Of a stretch of DNA of 59,498 bases, positions 35,133-44,444 are shown in pieces (within the stretch, counting starts at the first letter, position 1; each line of letters starts with the position of its first letter). This DNA is from an uncultured Pelagibacteraceae bacterium (GTDB lineage Bacteria; Pseudomonadota; Alphaproteobacteria; Pelagibacterales; Pelagibacteraceae): the NCBI GenBank assembly GCA_902615425.1, contig CACMPD010000006.1, positions 1-59,498 on the forward strand, given 5' to 3'. The notes under the pieces are model-generated. The model did no database searches and was not told the DNA's origin. It saw nothing but the letters and a program-made list of their open reading frames with translations. The position numbers were made by a program, and so were the translations under genes.

Positions 35133-38100
35133 TTACAATCTATCTATTAATTGAGAGCCATAATTATCCCAGTCAGAATATTCTTTTGATAATTGGGATG
35201 ATAGTGAGACAAATTTAGTTTCATTTTCTTTAATATTTTTAGTTTCTTGAGCATTTTCATTTGCAAAATCTAATTTTATATCTTTGACTGATAACTCACC
35301 GTTAGGATTTTCTATAATAACTTTCAAATCTACCGACTTAACATTTTCTGGTGGTGATGCTATTACTTTACCTGTTTTTGGATCATATTTAATCCACTCA
35401 GGAAGTTCTTGTCCGTTATTTAAAACAACTTTTAAATTTTGCCAAGGGAGTTCGACTTCAAAGTTTTCATTTTCAGCTTTAGCTTCAAAATTTAAAAATT
35501 CATCAGGTTCAATTGTTTTTACTAATTCTTCTACTGAGTCAATTTCGTTTAATACCTCTGTTTTAGTTTTGTCAATTTTTCCTGCATCATTAACAGAGTT
35601 CAGTTTTACAGATCCATCATTTTTAACTTCAAGTTTTTTTGCTCTTTCTATCTTTCTAGATTGTTTCAAAATTTCTTTATCTTCAGCAATTTTTTTCGAG
35701 TCAATAATTACTGTTACCTGCTTTTTATTATTATCTACATCAACAGCGATTATCTTAAACTCCACCATCTTCATACCTTTAGGAATATCAGTTTTTGTTT
35801 TTCCTGTTTTTGGATCGATTTTGATCCAATCTGGCAAGGCGCTTCCGTCTTTCATTTCACCATAGTACTTTTGGACCTCCTTCCCCTCGTCATTAAATAC
35901 TTTGAATTTTACCTTGAGTGCTTTATCTGAATGTTTTGCAATAATTTTATCAACATAGATATCCATATCTTTATCTTTTAGTTCTAAAGAATTCGATTCT
36001 GCAACTAAGTCTACGAGTTTCAATCCTTGATTAAATTCTGCATTTTTAGCTAATTTAGATTTAGGTATCTTTAATTCTTTTCGTTCAAGTCTTTTTTCTC
36101 TTTTTAATTTTTTTAATTGTCTATCTTCTTCTCGCTTTTGTCTTTTTTCCTCTCTTTTTTCTTTCTTAGGTTTTTTTACTTCATCAGGATTTGGCTCATC
36201 TGTAGCATCTCCATCAATACCTGTTATAGTAAAAGTTATTGTTCCAATATCTATTGCTTTGGAACCAGCATTTGTCTCATCATCCATAACTTTATAAGAA
36301 AAAACATCTGTTGCAGTTTCACCTGCTCTTAAAGCAATTGTTGCTGCATTTCCTGTTACGCTATAAGTATAAGCACCTCCACTATTGATCGTTAAGTCAC
36401 CATAAGTACCTGATACAGCACTACCGACATTTGAATTTGCTAATGTTGACCCCTCGGCACCCGCGCCAACTCCTCTAATCCCTAAAGCTGATGAAGCATC
36501 ATCACTATCTGTATCATTTGTTAAAACATTTCCTGTAGCATCATCATCACCCGCTGTAATACTATCTGTATCATTCACTGCAACTGGTGCAGCGTTTACT
36601 GAAATTGTAATTGTACGCGTATTGTCCCCAACGACTGTGCCGTCATAAGCTTTATAAGTAAAACTATCATCAGCTTCAGAATTAGCATCTGGAGTATATC
36701 TTAAATTACTAATGTTTGTTACTGTATCGTTAACAGAGAGTGCTGCCCCATTATTTATTTTTGTTAATGTTCCCGAAGATGGTAAAGATTTAATTTTTAT
36801 ACCAACACTATTATCATCTGCATCTACATCAGAATAATTAGTAAAATCAGAGTCAGCAAAATCTTTTCTAATATTTAATGAAGTTCTAGCTCCGTGAGTA
36901 GCGTCAGTATTATTTTCATTTATATAAACTGTTTCATTTCCTGCAGTAGGTTTATTGTTAGCTCCTAAAATTGTTATTGTAATATTAGCTGTAGTCGTTG
37001 CAGTTCCATCGCTTAATGTATAAACAAAAACATCAGTTACACTATCACCAGCATCTAAGGTTGATGTGGCTGAATTTGCAACATAAGAATAAGAACCATC
37101 AGCTCCAATTGTTAGTGTACCATAAGTACCCACTACAGATGTTCCACTGCTGTTATAAGAACTTCCAGCAGATACTGACGAATTAGTTCCACCACTTTTT
37201 TTAATTTGGGTTATGGTTAAAGAAGCTGAGGCATCAGCATCACTGTCAGTATGTGTACTAGAACTCGTATCAATTACATCTCCTGAATGTTCTCCAGTTG
37301 CGTCAATACCTCCAGATTGATTAGCATTTGCGCTATTTGCTACAGTTAAAGTACCTTCTTCAACAATTACCCCCTCATCATTTTGTGCAACAGGATCATC
37401 ATTCACTCCTGTAACTGTAATTGTTAAAGTAGCTGTTGCTCCATCTGCAGTATATGTAAATACATCTGTGACTACATCACCTGCATCTAAAGCATCAGCT
37501 GCAGATTGATCAGCTGTATAAGTATAAGTACCATCCGCGCCAATTGTTAAAGTTCCATAAGTTCCAACAACAATACCAGGTTCTCCACCAGAGTCGGTAT
37601 ATGTAGAACCAGATTCAATCGTATCTGAGTTTCCATTTGTGTGAGAAATATTTGTAACCACTAAACCATCAGTATCAGCGGTGTCATCTGAAATAACTGT
37701 GCCCTGTGAATTTGTTAAATGAGTAACTGTTTCATCTTCAAGAACAACATCTGTATCGTTTACTAAAGCGATTGAACTTGAAACTGTAAAAGTAATGGTT
37801 CCAACATCGTAAGCAAATGAGCCTGCGTTCGTTTCATCATCACGGGTAGTAAACGTAAAAATATCGTTTGCAGTACCACCAGCAGCAATATTATTTGTGG
37901 CATTAGCCGTATATGTATAAGTTCCATTTGCAGCAATATTTAATGAACCATATGTTCCTGAAACTGAAGATCCAACTCCTGTTCCATCAGTAACAATCGT
38001 ATTATTCGAGCTTTCATTCCCTGAAGCAACACCTGTTACTACTAAAACGCTATCAGCATCATCACTATCAGCTACATCATCATGAACATCTCCTGTAGCG

Positions 38101-40082
38101 TCGTCACCAGCATCTACTGTATCTGTTGCGTCAGAAACATTTGGTGCAGCATTGACAGAAATTGTCATTGTATAAGCTGAAGAGCTGTATTCTGTTCCAT
38201 CGTGGACTTTGAAACTAAAAGTTACATCACTTTCTGAATTTGCTGCTGGAGTAAATCTTAAATAATTATTTCCAATATCTGCTGCTGTTATTTCTTGATT
38301 TGATGTAACATCCGTCCAAGATGATCCATTGTAATATTCTAATGCCCCTGCACTTTCTAACGTGGTAATTTGAATTTTTGATAAACTATCACCATCATTG
38401 TCTGAAAAATTAAAATCACTTGTCGCAAATATTTTTGTAATATTAGATGGTGTTCTATCTCCTGCTGAAGAGACTTGGTTGTTTTCATTAATATATACTG
38501 TTGAATTTGATGCGGTAGGAGCATTATTTGAAGCAACTTCACCTTTAACTAAGACCCTAACATAATCTCCACCTCCAGTATTTTTTGCACCAACGTGAAG
38601 AGTTCTGTTATCAGTGCCACCTACAGCTATCCAATCACCACTATTAAAGGTCCCATAATCCCAATCGTTAGTATCAGTGTAATCATTTTTGAACACACGC
38701 CAATAAATAGTTTCAAAACTCCTATTACTATTACTATTGGAGGTTGGATAAGTATTATTGTTTGGATTATGCATATCTATATTACCTGTGTTAGAAGATA
38801 ATTTCATAGTTTGATTATCATTTTTTAGTATTCCAATAATTTCACGATCAAATTTTACTTCAGCTATTTTATTATATCTGTCGCTATTGTTACCGAAATG
38901 AGCGTCTAACGCTACCATATAAACATCCATTGGGCCCTCGTCAGCATCAGGACTTGAACGCGTTGCTTGAAGTTTGTAATGATAAAAGTCTCCATCATTA
39001 ATTAACCTTCTATAGGAATATCCCGAATTACTATCCCACTGACTTTCAGTTTTATCATTGTCAAAGGGATTAGCAGGTCTTCTTGCTGTTATGCTACCGC
39101 TAGTAATTCCTGTTTTTTCCAAAACTACTGTAAATCTACCTACATTATCAGAATGATTCTTACCACCTGCGCCAAATGTTCCTGAATTGTAAGTCATATA
39201 ATAGTTCTGCCATTGATTACTGTTATTAGGATTGTGATCTCTTGAAGATTTAAAATCGTATGCATTTCTATCTGCAGTACCTGTAAAAGCAGCCATTGCT
39301 CCTCTGATAGATGTTATTCCATCTACACCAACAGTTACTTCAGCTGCATGAGTGTCTGCACTCGCAGTTCTATACATGGCAAGATCATGTTGATAATCAG
39401 TATAGTTAATATTTTTTGTATCAATATGTCCAACTTTGATTTCAAGTTTCCAATCACCACTCTTACCTGTAACATCATCTGATGCAGCAATATCTGCTTT
39501 GGTAATTTCAGAAATTTTATTAATTAAAATTTTACCACCCTCGGTGCTTGCAACATTACATCCATAGAATAAAATATCTCCATCATCAGTTAACGATTGA
39601 CCTATCGATCTCAACGTATGGTTGTACGATTTAATTGTATCATTTGAAAGTGTTGCATTACCAAATAAAATTTTTCCAGCACTACCATGTCCAATTATAT
39701 GTAATGAAGATATATCAGCATCATTTTTTAAAACTTTATCAATCTTTTTAAAACCATCTTCATTTGATTGAATGAGATAAACTTCTGTATCCTCATTAAA
39801 AGCATCTATTAATGTTTGATAATCTTGTACTTGCGAGTCTATGAAAACAACTTGTTTTCGATCATTTCTTTTTTGATCTCTTGCCATTTGATCAAATGGT
39901 AATTTTTGAGAATTATCCTCAATTTTGTTTTCTGATAATTTTGAAATTTTTTGATTTTTATTTAATAATTGTTCTTTGTTTCTCTCATCGATAACATCTA
40001 AAGCGATTGAAGCCCCTGCTCCATCAAGCATTATTCTTTGCTCTAATGCTTCAATAAATATTTTTTTTTTATTATTCTTCAT
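35133..40082 (-). CDS. Giant secreted repeat protein with DUF4347-like domain (1649 aa)
   Basis: An adhesin-like protein. Residues 10-22 (IEALEQRIMLDGA) resemble the LEPR-XLL N-terminal motif of giant exported proteins; there is no classical signal peptide. A DUF4347-like domain spans about 76-232 with HIIGHG (H128, H132) and FYGCN (C175), a His/Cys pattern like caspase-fold peptidases. Then come a unique region (about 233-520), cadherin-like modules (about 524-640 and 1047-1165), four VCBS-like repeats each with GTYG-x-L (near 712, 840, 985 and 1227), a Lys/Glu-rich spacer (about 1295-1350) and two Ig-like modules with LP-x-WI-x-x-DPKTGK (near 1417 and 1567). Probably exported to the surface by the adaptor genes that follow. 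Confidence 0.85.
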   Translation of the reverse strand: MKNNKKKIFIEALEQRIMLDGAGASIALDVIDERNKEQLLNKNQKISKLSENKIEDNSQKLPFDQMARDQKRNDRKQVVFIDSQVQDYQTLIDAFNEDTEVYLIQSNEDGFKKIDKVLKNDADISSLHIIGHGSAGKILFGNATLSNDTIKSYNHTLRSIGQSLTDDGDILFYGCNVASTEGGKILINKISEITKADIAASDDVTGKSGDWKLEIKVGHIDTKNINYTDYQHDLAMYRTASADTHAAEVTVGVDGITSIRGAMAAFTGTADRNAYDFKSSRDHNPNNSNQWQNYYMTYNSGTFGAGGKNHSDNVGRFTVVLEKTGITSGSITARRPANPFDNDKTESQWDSNSGYSYRRLINDGDFYHYKLQATRSSPDADEGPMDVYMVALDAHFGNNSDRYNKIAEVKFDREIIGILKNDNQTMKLSSNTGNIDMHNPNNNTYPTSNSNSNRSFETIYWRVFKNDYTDTNDWDYGTFNSGDWIAVGGTDNRTLHVGAKNTGGGDYVRVLVKGEVASNNAPTASNSTVYINENNQVSSAGDRTPSNITKIFATSDFNFSDNDGDSLSKIQITTLESAGALEYYNGSSWTDVTSNQEITAADIGNNYLRFTPAANSESDVTFSFKVHDGTEYSSSAYTMTISVNAAPNVSDATDTVDAGDDATGDVHDDVADSDDADSVLVVTGVASGNESSNNTIVTDGTGVGSSVSGTYGSLNIAANGTYTYTANATNNIAAGGTANDIFTFTTRDDETNAGSFAYDVGTITFTVSSSIALVNDTDVVLEDETVTHLTNSQGTVISDDTADTDGLVVTNISHTNGNSDTIESGSTYTDSGGEPGIVVGTYGTLTIGADGTYTYTADQSAADALDAGDVVTDVFTYTADGATATLTITVTGVNDDPVAQNDEGVIVEEGTLTVANSANANQSGGIDATGEHSGDVIDTSSSTHTDSDADASASLTITQIKKSGGTNSSVSAGSSYNSSGTSVVGTYGTLTIGADGSYSYVANSATSTLDAGDSVTDVFVYTLSDGTATTTANITITILGANNKPTAGNETVYINENNTDATHGARTSLNIRKDFADSDFTNYSDVDADDNSVGIKIKSLPSSGTLTKINNGAALSVNDTVTNISNLRYTPDANSEADDSFTYKAYDGTVVGDNTRTITISVNAAPVAVNDTDSITAGDDDATGNVLTNDTDSDDASSALGIRGVGAGAEGSTLANSNVGSAVSGTYGDLTINSGGAYTYSVTGNAATIALRAGETATDVFSYKVMDDETNAGSKAIDIGTITFTITGIDGDATDEPNPDEVKKPKKEKREEKRQKREEDRQLKKLKREKRLERKELKIPKSKLAKNAEFNQGLKLVDLVAESNSLELKDKDMDIYVDKIIAKHSDKALKVKFKVFNDEGKEVQKYYGEMKDGSALPDWIKIDPKTGKTKTDIPKGMKMVEFKIIAVDVDNNKKQVTVIIDSKKIAEDKEILKQSRKIERAKKLEVKNDGSVKLNSVNDAGKIDKTKTEVLNEIDSVEELVKTIEPDEFLNFEAKAENENFEVELPWQNLKVVLNNGQELPEWIKYDPKTGKVIASPPENVKSVDLKVIIENPNGELSVKDIKLDFANENAQETKNIKENETKFVSLSSQLSKEYSDWDNYGSQLIDRL

Positions 40083-40246
40083 AAAAATAAATTATAAGTC
40101 ATATAAGCGTAATCAAAAACACCTTGCTACAAAAAGAACTCGATTAAATCGCAAAAAACACTTATATTTAACATCATAAAACTTAAAAACCCAAATTGAA
40201 CATATAATGATTTCAATTTAAAGTATATGTTATTAACATTTCTAAA
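40083..40246. promoter_or_regulatory. Divergent promoter region with operator-like dyad
   Basis: 164 bases between the giant protein gene and the TolC-like gene. On the plus strand a perfect TATAAT (40203-40208) lies inside an 8-bp inverted repeat AAATTGAA (40193-40200) and TTCAATTT (40212-40219). A protein bound to this dyad would cover the -10 box. No good -35 box is seen. Confidence 0.5.
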
Positions 40247-42778
40247 ATGCTTAATAAAACACTAATTTCACTACTTGCCTTTTTAATCATATTGTCTTCT
40301 TGTGCACGTGCACCAAAAGAGATTAGTTTAAAAGACTCTCAACAAAGAGTTGATCAAGATCTTTTAAAAATTGAAAAAATCAAAAAACAAAATGAAACTT
40401 GGGAAGACAATATTAAAATTGATCTTTATACAGCTATTGCCCTTGCTATAAAAAATAACAGAGATTTAAAGATAAAACAATTAGAGACAGGGATCGCGTA
40501 TAGACAAATAGATAAAGTTGAGTTTGAAATGTTACCAGCTTTAGCCGCAAATGCTGGTTACTCTGGTAGTGAAAGATATACCGCAAGTGCGAGCGCAACT
40601 GTGCCAAAAACTGATTTAGCAGGAGCCATTGGAACTTCTTATTCAACTTCAAGAGAAAGAGATGTTAATAGTCAAGATATAGGGTTTACCTGGAATGCTT
40701 TAGACTTTGGTTTATCGTTTATAAGGGCGGGTCAGGAAGCAAATCGATATTTAATAACTGAAGAAATGGAAAGAAAAGCTGAACATACAATTGTCAGAGA
40801 TGTGATTAAAGCATATTGGAATACAATTTCAGCAGATAAATTAATTAAGAAATATGATCCTTTGTTAATTGAAGTTGATAAAGCTTTGAATGACTCACAA
40901 AAAATCGAAGAATTATTATTAACAAAACCAATGGATGCGCTGTTATATCAAAAAGAATTATTAGATATTCAACGAGCTCTTCAATCACAAAAAGAAATAT
41001 TTATAGATGCAAGAATTCAGCTTGCGGGATTAATGGGGTTATTACCAAATCAAAAATTTACTATAGTTCCAACAGATGATCCTCTAACTATTTTAAACAT
41101 GGATTTAGATGGAATGGAAAAATATGCTTTACTTAATAGGCCCGAACTAAGAAAAAGTCATTATGACGAAAAAATATCTATTCAAGAGACCAAGGCAAGT
41201 ATGTCTTCTTTATTGCCAGGTTTAAATTTTAATGCGGCTTGGACACATTCATCTAATGATCATTTAATGAATAAAACAAATCTTGAATATGGATCTGCTA
41301 TGGGTGCTAATTTATTAAATGTATTTATGTATCCAAAAGTAAAAAGAATAAATCAAACTAATACAGAGGTAATTAGAGAAAAAAGATTAGCATTATCTAT
41401 GGCAGTATTATCGCAAGTACATCTAGCAAATATTGATTATTCTTTAGCATTAGAAGAGTATGATACAGCAGAAAGATATTATCAAGTTTCAAAAAAAATC
41501 ACAGAACAAATAAAGAATGCTCAAAAAATAGCACGATTTGGAAATTTAGAACTTATAAGAGAGCAGGCAAGTTTATTAGTAGCTGAACTGAGATATGATA
41601 TCGCTTATTCTAAATTACAACATGCAATTGGAAAAATTTATACCTCAGTTGGTCTTGATATTACAAGAGAGAGTGTAAAAAATATAAATTTTAAAGATTA
41701 TGCATATATCATTAAACATAATTTTCAAACATCTGGTAAAAGATATTATGCAAAAATAAGAAAGCCTATTAAAAATCAAAATCCTATTGTTAAAAAAAAT
41801 GATGAGGGTAGAACGAGTCAGTTCTCTTTCTCTGAAAAAACTTTTGATTTAGAAGGTGAAGGTAGAACGATATATGATGCATTATTAAGCAACAACAAAC
41901 CGCTACCAAGCTGGATTACATTTTTACCATCACAAAAAACGTTTTTAATAAATAATTTAGATAAAGATAATACTGAAGAACTAGAGATAAAAGTAATTGC
42001 CAAAAATATTAATACTAGAATTGAAGATAAGTTTACTTTGATGGTTGATCCTGAGCTAAGGGCCGCAAGGTTAGAAAATGAAAAAAAGCTTAAAGAACAA
42101 AGAAAATTAGCTAAAAAAAGAAAACAAGAAAAGGTGGAAAGACTTAAGGCTGAAAAAATCTTAGAAGAGAAAAAAGTTAAAGAACAGGCGGCTTTATTAG
42201 CAAGACAAGAAGCAGAAGAAACTCTTAAACAAGAAAAAGAAAAAATATTATTAGAAAAAAAACAAGAGGAAGAGTTATTAGCTAAACAAAAAGCTGAAGA
42301 GCAAAGAATTATAGAGCAACAAAGAGCAAAAGAATTGTTAGCTGAACAAAAAAGATTGGCAGAGGAGCAAAAAAGAAAGGAATTATTAGCTAAACAAAAA
42401 GCTGAGGAGCTGAGAATTGCACAAACTGAAAAAATGAAAGAACTTTTGATGGCTCAAAGAAAGCAAATTTATTTACAACTACCGGAAAATACAAGTCAGG
42501 TGCAATATGAAAATAATATTTCAAATAAGAGTAATTTGAGTGAAAATCTAATCAATGAATTAAGAAATATAGAAACTAAAATAAATGATATAATGATTAA
42601 TTTAGATTTAGATGAGAGATTAGATCTCACAAAAAAAATCGTCCAAGACGTTTTTAAATCAAGCACTGCTTCTAAGGAAATTGATCCAAAATATGAAACC
42701 TTAAACTTGCAAATAGATAATCAAAGAAAATTGCTTGAAGAATTGTTAGATTATTCAAATAGATATACTAGTTATTAA
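40247..42778 (+). CDS. TolC-like outer-membrane lipoprotein with Ig-like module and coiled coil
   Basis: An 843-residue protein. A lipoprotein signal peptide ends in LSSC with the acylated Cys19. Residues about 60-475 form the outer-membrane efflux (OEP/TolC) domain, with IALAIKNNRDLKIKQLE and the repeat NRPELRKSHYDEKISIQE. Unusually, about 370 residues follow: an Ig-like module with LPSWITFLPSQKTFLI (about 550-602) resembling those in the divergent giant protein, a Lys/Glu/Gln-rich coiled coil like TolA (about 605-738), and a helical tail. Normal TolC proteins are 420-500 residues. It should form the outer-membrane channel for the divergent operon. Confidence 0.87.
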   Translation: MLNKTLISLLAFLIILSSCARAPKEISLKDSQQRVDQDLLKIEKIKKQNETWEDNIKIDLYTAIALAIKNNRDLKIKQLETGIAYRQIDKVEFEMLPALAANAGYSGSERYTASASATVPKTDLAGAIGTSYSTSRERDVNSQDIGFTWNALDFGLSFIRAGQEANRYLITEEMERKAEHTIVRDVIKAYWNTISADKLIKKYDPLLIEVDKALNDSQKIEELLLTKPMDALLYQKELLDIQRALQSQKEIFIDARIQLAGLMGLLPNQKFTIVPTDDPLTILNMDLDGMEKYALLNRPELRKSHYDEKISIQETKASMSSLLPGLNFNAAWTHSSNDHLMNKTNLEYGSAMGANLLNVFMYPKVKRINQTNTEVIREKRLALSMAVLSQVHLANIDYSLALEEYDTAERYYQVSKKITEQIKNAQKIARFGNLELIREQASLLVAELRYDIAYSKLQHAIGKIYTSVGLDITRESVKNINFKDYAYIIKHNFQTSGKRYYAKIRKPIKNQNPIVKKNDEGRTSQFSFSEKTFDLEGEGRTIYDALLSNNKPLPSWITFLPSQKTFLINNLDKDNTEELEIKVIAKNINTRIEDKFTLMVDPELRAARLENEKKLKEQRKLAKKRKQEKVERLKAEKILEEKKVKEQAALLARQEAEETLKQEKEKILLEKKQEEELLAKQKAEEQRIIEQQRAKELLAEQKRLAEEQKRKELLAKQKAEELRIAQTEKMKELLMAQRKQIYLQLPENTSQVQYENNISNKSNLSENLINELRNIETKINDIMINLDLDERLDLTKKIVQDVFKSSTASKEIDPKYETLNLQIDNQRKLLEELLDYSNRYTSY
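42272..42409 (+). repeat. Direct repeat in the coiled-coil coding region
   Basis: Two nearly identical 30-base units (42272-42301 and 42380-42409, three mismatches) encode ELLAKQKAEE twice, 108 bases (36 codons) apart. This indicates growth of the coiled coil by duplication. Confidence 0.8.
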
Positions 42779-42779
42779 A

Positions 42780-42962
42780 ATGCCAAAATCAAATCCCAAG
42801 GTTTTAAGTTTTAACAGAACACATAAACTTAATTCTAGTTCAAATCAAATAAATGGAAATATATTTACCAAGAAAGAAACTATAGATTTTGAAAATCCAA
42901 AAACTATTAGGGTTAAAGTTGGAAAAAAAATTACTGGAAGAATTTCTTTTAAAAAAAAATAA
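42780..42962 (+). CDS. Small basic protein (60 aa)
   Basis: A 60-residue lysine/asparagine-rich protein (MPKSNPKVLSF start, VKVGKKITGRISFKKK end) with no signal peptide or membrane helix. Its ATG begins one base after the TolC-like gene's stop codon, so it is most likely co-translated, and it ends 5 bases before the convergent yjbQ stop. Family not recognised. The position suggests a link to the secretion locus; the high lysine content could also mean nucleic-acid binding. Confidence 0.55.
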   Translation: MPKSNPKVLSFNRTHKLNSSSNQINGNIFTKKETIDFENPKTIRVKVGKKITGRISFKKK

Positions 42963-42967
42963 ATAAT

Positions 42968-43390
42968 CTAGATCTCACCAATAAAATGATGAATTATAGT
43001 TCTTTGTTGAGGATTTAATCTATGTTCAAATAAATATATACCTTGCCAAGTGCCTAGTAATAATGCTTTATTTTTGACACTTAATGAAATTTGATTATTG
43101 GTAAGTGCAGACTTTATATGTGCCGGCATATCATCTTTTCCTTCAGTGGTATGGATATATAATTTATTATTCATTGGTACTAATTTATCAAAATAATTTA
43201 TTAAATCCGTTTGAACATCTGGATCAGCATTTTCTTGAACAATAATAGAAGCACTCGTATGTTGAATACTTAAGTTTAATATTCCATTTCTAAAATTGTT
43301 TTTTTCAATCCAATTTAATGTTTGATCAGTAAATTCATACAATCGTTGACCATCTGTATCTATTTTAAGATTATAAAATTCTTGTTTCAT
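42968..43390 (-). CDS. yjbQ: YjbQ-family protein
   Basis: A 140-residue UPF0047/YjbQ protein. The conserved blocks HTSASIIVQENADPDVQTDL, DDMPAHIKSAL and LGTWQGIYLFEHR are all present, and the length is typical. Members form trimers with a metal-like pocket and have been reported to have weak thiamine-phosphate synthase activity; the true role is unclear. It is last in a run of eight minus-strand housekeeping genes and starts one base after the zapE stop. Confidence 0.93.
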   Translation of the reverse strand: MKQEFYNLKIDTDGQRLYEFTDQTLNWIEKNNFRNGILNLSIQHTSASIIVQENADPDVQTDLINYFDKLVPMNNKLYIHTTEGKDDMPAHIKSALTNNQISLSVKNKALLLGTWQGIYLFEHRLNPQQRTIIHHFIGEI

Positions 43391-43391
43391 A

Positions 43392-44444
43392 TCAAAATTC
43401 TTTTGATGTTAATTCAAATAAACGACTAATTGTACGTTTGAATGATTTTTCCAAGGACTTAGAACTAGACAATTTTTCTAAACTTTGCTCAGCAGTCACT
43501 GCTATTGCTCTGCCTTTGTCGTAAATTACATCAATAAGTGTAATGAATCTTTGTTGTTGATTTGAGTTGATATCATTAAATTTTGGTATGTTTTCAATAA
43601 TCATAAAATTACAGCTTTCAGCAATTTTTAAATAATCTTCAGCTCCTAAATTTTGATTGCACAATTCATCAAAATAAAATTTTGCAATACCCTCATAATA
43701 ATTTTTTATTTCAAAATCCCTACCTTTAATATTCAATACTTTAGAGATTAATCTTTTATTTTTAGTAATTATTCTAGAAAACTTATTTATTTTAAAATTA
43801 GTTTCTTGGTTCAAAGGATAGAAATATCTTTGTTTTTCGTTTTCTTTGCTTTTTCTGTAATCATCATCAATTATCAGCTCATGTTCTATTGATTTTTCCT
43901 GCATTATTTGAATGAAAGGTTTAAATTGGTCTCTTTGTAGCCCATCTTTATATAGTTCTGATATTTTTGTATTTGAAGTCACAATAATCTTGATATTTTG
44001 ATTAAATATTTCCTGAAATAATTTGCCTAATATCATGGCATCTACAATGTTGGTAACTTGGAATTCATCAAAAAAGATGAATGAAAATTTTGATTTTAAG
44101 TCTTTGACAAATACAGCAATCACATTTTCCTCATTTTTATCTTTATGATCATGAACAAAATCATGAAAGTTTAGCATAAATTCATTAAAGTGAAGACGCT
44201 GTTTTTTTTGATTAACTAGATTGAAAAAAAAATCTAAAATCATAGTTTTTCCAACGCCAACACCACCATAAAGATAAAAACTTTTTTTTGAGTATTGTTT
44301 AGAAAAAAAATTTAACAAGTTATTTTTAAAATTCTCTTTGTAAAAATTGTCTAATTGTTTAACTAAAATTATTTGATTTGGATTTAGCTCTAGATTTTGT
44401 GCATTACAATGAGTTTTAAATTTTTCCTCAAGATTTAAAGACAT
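43392..44444 (-). CDS. zapE: Cell division ATPase ZapE (AFG1-like)
   Basis: A 350-residue AAA-type ATPase of the AFG1/ZapE family. Walker A GGVGVGKTMILD (about residues 60-71), Walker B FSFIFFDEFQVTN (about 114-126) and sensor region IIVTSNTKISELYKDGLQRD are intact. ZapE binds FtsZ at the constricting ring in Proteobacteria; the mitochondrial homolog acts in protein quality control. It overlaps the cupin gene by one base and precedes yjbQ. Confidence 0.93.
   Translation of the reverse strand: MSLNLEEKFKTHCNAQNLELNPNQIILVKQLDNFYKENFKNNLLNFFSKQYSKKSFYLYGGVGVGKTMILDFFFNLVNQKKQRLHFNEFMLNFHDFVHDHKDKNEENVIAVFVKDLKSKFSFIFFDEFQVTNIVDAMILGKLFQEIFNQNIKIIVTSNTKISELYKDGLQRDQFKPFIQIMQEKSIEHELIIDDDYRKSKENEKQRYFYPLNQETNFKINKFSRIITKNKRLISKVLNIKGRDFEIKNYYEGIAKFYFDELCNQNLGAEDYLKIAESCNFMIIENIPKFNDINSNQQQRFITLIDVIYDKGRAIAVTAEQSLEKLSSSKSLEKSFKRTISRLFELTSKEF

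Noticed and set aside
35284..35865. Long plus-strand open frame (193 codons) inside the giant protein gene
   Set aside because: Antisense shadow of the repeat-rich minus-strand gene, with no family features, only Ser/Thr/Phe-rich sequence typical of such shadows.
36200..38000. Repeated segments in the giant gene considered as a CRISPR array or mobile repeat
   Set aside because: They are diverged protein-level VCBS-like repeats in one open frame, with no identical DNA repeats and spacers.
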